From NCBI GenBank assembly GCA_029821255.1, contig JALGTS010000046.1:1-7815 (forward strand): a stretch of DNA of 7,815 bases. The letters run 5' to 3'. This document shows, piece after piece, positions 6,193 through 7,815 of the stretch. Origin of the DNA: Candidatus Zipacnadia bacterium (GTDB lineage: Bacteria; Armatimonadota; Zipacnadia; Zipacnadales; Zipacnadaceae). A program made the translations under genes and the position numbers. Numbering within the stretch: the first letter of the stretch is position 1; each line of letters begins with the position of its first letter. The notes below the pieces were generated by a model that worked only from the letters and a program-made list of their open reading frames with translations, was not told the origin of the DNA and did no database searches.

Positions 6193-6681
6193 ATGTTGAT
6201 GCACGAATGGATCAAGTATCGCGACGAGCAGCTAGAAAGAGTTGAGAAGCGGCAGAAGCAAGGGGAGAAGGCTAAGGCGGCCGAAGGTGGTGAGCTGGCT
6301 CAGCCTGAAGAGAACAATCGTTCCGAGGTGCAAAAGGTCGCTGATGAGGTTGCACGGCGAGCTGATGAGGCACAGGCCAAGCGCCTTCAGGCCCTCATCT
6401 CCCGCCAGCAGCGGTTGCCCCTGGATGTCGGGCAGACTCGTCAGCAACCCCAAACAAGCAAGCGGGCCCCCGGTATCAAGGAGACGCGCGAGGAACTTAT
6501 TGAACGTATGCTTGATCCGACTTTGACGCTAAGGGAGACAGCCACTCTGATCGGCGTATGTCCAACCACCGTTCGGCGCTATACCAAGCGCGGTGTGCTC
6601 AAGTGCTTCCGGACACCGGGTAATCAACGCCGTTTCCGGTTATCTGATGTACTTGATTTCATCGAACGCCAGCAAACCTGA
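6193..6681 (+). CDS. Coiled-coil protein with C-terminal MerR/BldC-type DNA-binding domain
   Basis: This 162-residue, probably cytoplasmic protein has two parts. Residues 1-75 are highly charged and heptad-like (RDEQLERVEKRQKQGEKAKAAE and KVADEVARRADEAQAKRLQAL), suggesting coiled-coil oligomerisation, followed by a Gln-rich linker (80-98). Residues 99-162 form a winged helix-turn-helix of the MerR/excisionase/BldC kind: TLRETATLIGVCPTTVRRYTKRG (112-134) as helix-turn-helix, then the wing ending GNQRRFRLSDV (143-153), matching the family's G-x-RRF signature. It lacks a MerR effector-binding domain. The frame is open upstream into the DUF2905 gene, so the start is uncertain. ATG 6193 is preferred because GGGGAGAG precedes it; GTG 6136 and ATG 6199 are alternatives. 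It sits 44 nt after the DUF2905 gene and 31 nt before the response-regulator-like gene, so both regulators are probably co-expressed. Targets are unknown. Confidence 0.8.
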   Translation: MLMHEWIKYRDEQLERVEKRQKQGEKAKAAEGGELAQPEENNRSEVQKVADEVARRADEAQAKRLQALISRQQRLPLDVGQTRQQPQTSKRAPGIKETREELIERMLDPTLTLRETATLIGVCPTTVRRYTKRGVLKCFRTPGNQRRFRLSDVLDFIERQQT

Positions 6682-6712
6682 GAGCTACAGTCGGGTTGGG
6701 AGACCAATTGCG

Positions 6713-7402
6713 ATGCCTCAACAAGTGCTTGTTCTTGGGGATGAGGACCTGGTTAAATCTCTCCAGTCGGCTGGTATGCCAGGGGGCGCCATTGGTTTTG
6801 TCCAAGTTCGGTCGTTAGACAGCTTGCTATCCTCTCTGGACGGATCCTGGGATGCTCTGTTAGTTATGTGGAATCAGCTCTCGGATCCTAAAGACGAAGC
6901 TTTTCGGTCACTGGCTGCACAGACTGATTTACCAATAATAGTTCTGGTTAACCACTCAGATGTTGATTTGGTTGTTGGTATACTTGACTGCGGCGCAGAT
7001 GAATGTTTGGAGACCCAGCTTTCTCCGCGTGAAATCATCACTCATCTGCGGGCACAGATCCGCCGTGCTACCGAATATAGCCGGTCTGTTGTCGAGCCGA
7101 CTAAACTGGAGGTCGGCCCTTTGCGGGTGGATTTGGCCAGGCACACTGTTGCCCTCAACGATGAGATTATAGAACTGACTCCGCGCGAATTTGATTTACT
7201 GACTTATCTCGCTCGTAATGTCGGGCGAGCAGTGCCGCGCCGGGAGATCATAGAGCAGGTGTGGGCTGGCAATATTAGCACCAGCAGCCGCAGCTTGGAT
7301 GTTCACATCGGGCGACTACGGGCCAAGCTCGAGGCCAACCCCCAGGACCCAGTTCTGCTGACTACCGTTACCGGCGTCGGCTATCGGTTGGAAGAGCAGT
7401 GA
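6713..7402 (+). CDS. OmpR/PhoB-type transcription factor with a degenerate, aspartate-less receiver
   Basis: This 229-residue protein has the OmpR architecture: a receiver-like domain (about 4-118) and a winged-helix DNA-binding domain (132-227). The effector half is complete and typical, with LTPREFDLLTYLARNVGRAV (155-174), the recognition region SSRSLDVHIGRLRAKL (191-206) and the end VTGVGYRL (219-226). The receiver keeps the fold (VLVLGDED at 5-12, LPIIVLV at 73-79, GADE at 94-97) but lost the chemistry. The phospho-acceptor Asp position is Met52, one acidic-pocket Asp is Gly9, the switch Thr/Ser is Val79 and the conserved Lys is Thr101. Phosphorylation in the usual way is therefore not expected, as in known atypical regulators such as HP1043 and ChxR. 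No histidine kinase is adjacent within the window. ATG 6713 gives the normal receiver amino end, and GGGAG is 10 nt upstream. It is the last gene of the TPR/DUF2905/HTH run. Confidence 0.9.
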   Translation: MPQQVLVLGDEDLVKSLQSAGMPGGAIGFVQVRSLDSLLSSLDGSWDALLVMWNQLSDPKDEAFRSLAAQTDLPIIVLVNHSDVDLVVGILDCGADECLETQLSPREIITHLRAQIRRATEYSRSVVEPTKLEVGPLRVDLARHTVALNDEIIELTPREFDLLTYLARNVGRAVPRREIIEQVWAGNISTSSRSLDVHIGRLRAKLEANPQDPVLLTTVTGVGYRLEEQ

Positions 7403-7461
7403 AGTACGCCACTCAGCAGTGTATTGTAGTAGATGTTGCAGCCGCCAAAGTGCGGCCACTT

Positions 7462-7466
7462 GAGGT
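7462..7466 (+). promoter_or_regulatory. Ribosome binding site supporting the GTG start of the enolase-superfamily gene
   Basis: GAGGT stands 9 nt before GTG 7476 and overlaps the in-frame TGA that closes the frame upstream. Together these leave the GTG as the natural start. Confidence 0.6.
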
Positions 7467-7475
7467 CCTAATTTC

Positions 7476-7815
7476 GTGAATATAGCTAATCTGAGTTGGC
7501 TTTCGATCCGCCCATCTACTGCAGATGCCCACCAGCCAGCTTACCTGATACGCATCGTAACAGATACTGGCGCTGTTAGTCTGGCAGAAGCGCTGGTGCC
7601 GTCTACTGATCATCTGGCTGAAGCTGTTGGTTTATTTGAGCCGCTGCTCGTTGACAGGCCAGTGCGCGCCCGAGGCCAACTTTGGGAGCAGATGATGAGC
7701 GCACTCCAGGCCCAGAAGTGGCCGCTGCGCGAATATGCCGGCGCCCTGAGCGCTGTGGATATGGCATTATGGGAGTTGGCAGCCCAGGCTTATGCGGTAC
7801 CGCTGTATCAGTTGC
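7476..7815 (+). CDS. Enolase-superfamily enzyme, mandelate racemase/muconate lactonizing type (N-terminal part, cut by window end)
   Basis: The frame stays open from GTG 7476 to the end of the window, giving 113 residues. They match the N-terminal capping domain of the mandelate racemase/muconate lactonizing enzyme group. These enzymes abstract a proton alpha to a carboxylate with Mg2+ (racemases, sugar-acid dehydratases, epimerases, cycloisomerases). Visible landmarks are a first strand IRPSTADAHQPAYLIRIVTDTG with the usual V-T-D-x-G turn, followed by AEAL, and the strongly conserved junction ALSAVDMALWELAAQAYAVPLYQL (90-113), whose usual form is A-x-D-x-A-L-W-D-L-x-G-K. The catalytic barrel lies beyond the window, so the reaction cannot be assigned. 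The GTG is the first possible start after an in-frame TGA at 7461-7463. GAGGT (7462-7466) lies 9 nt before it. It is 73 nt after the response-regulator-like gene and may or may not share that transcript. Confidence 0.85.
   Translation, partial: MNIANLSWLSIRPSTADAHQPAYLIRIVTDTGAVSLAEALVPSTDHLAEAVGLFEPLLVDRPVRARGQLWEQMMSALQAQKWPLREYAGALSAVDMALWELAAQAYAVPLYQL

Noticed and set aside
7441..7456. Possible terminator hairpin (GCCGC, 6-nt loop, GCGGC) after the OmpR-like gene
   Set aside because: The stem is only 5 bp and no T-run follows, so it does not meet the standard for an intrinsic terminator; read-through into the enolase-superfamily gene stays possible.

Overview
The window is bacterial chromosomal DNA. 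It is densely coding, with Shine-Dalgarno sites, sigma70-type promoters and some GTG and TTG starts. No tRNA, rRNA, IS element, CRISPR array or phage gene is visible. The families present (a DUF2905 protein, a sulfatase-like hydrolase, a xylose-isomerase-type TIM barrel, an enolase-superfamily enzyme and TPR proteins) are common together in environmental phyla such as Chloroflexota, Armatimonadota and Poribacteria-like lineages. The sequence alone does not fix the phylum, so that placement is a weak inference.

Layout. A divergent promoter region (about 3174-3460) splits the window. Leftward, on the minus strand, runs a histidine-biosynthesis unit: hisB, then a sugar-phosphate isomerase-like TIM barrel, then a sulfatase-like hydrolase, then the start of hisA, which leaves the window at base 1. 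The isomerase and sulfatase sit where hisH is often found, so a his operon appears to have been interrupted by, or fused with, two carbohydrate or ester-metabolism genes. A good sigma70-like promoter (TTGTCA, 18 bp, TATAAT) lies just upstream of hisB.

Rightward, on the plus strand, a second promoter (TTGACA, 18 bp, TAAAAT) with a perfect 10-bp inverted repeat over its -10/+1 region drives a compact run of five genes. These are a single-pass membrane TPR protein, an exported TPR protein (25-nt overlap with the first), a DUF2905 small membrane protein, a coiled-coil protein ending in a MerR/BldC-type DNA-binding domain, and an OmpR/PhoB-type regulator. The regulator's receiver domain lacks the phospho-acceptor Asp and the conserved Thr and Lys. 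After a 73-nt gap comes the N-terminal part of a mandelate racemase/muconate lactonizing enzyme family protein, cut by the window end.

How the genes may work together. The left half makes histidine (HisB and HisA steps) and carries two co-directional enzymes of unknown substrate. The right half looks like an envelope-linked regulatory cassette: protein-protein interaction scaffolds in and across the membrane next to two DNA-binding proteins, with no histidine kinase in view. The regulator is probably not controlled by classical phosphorylation. This cassette and the inverted repeat at its promoter are the most unusual parts of the window.
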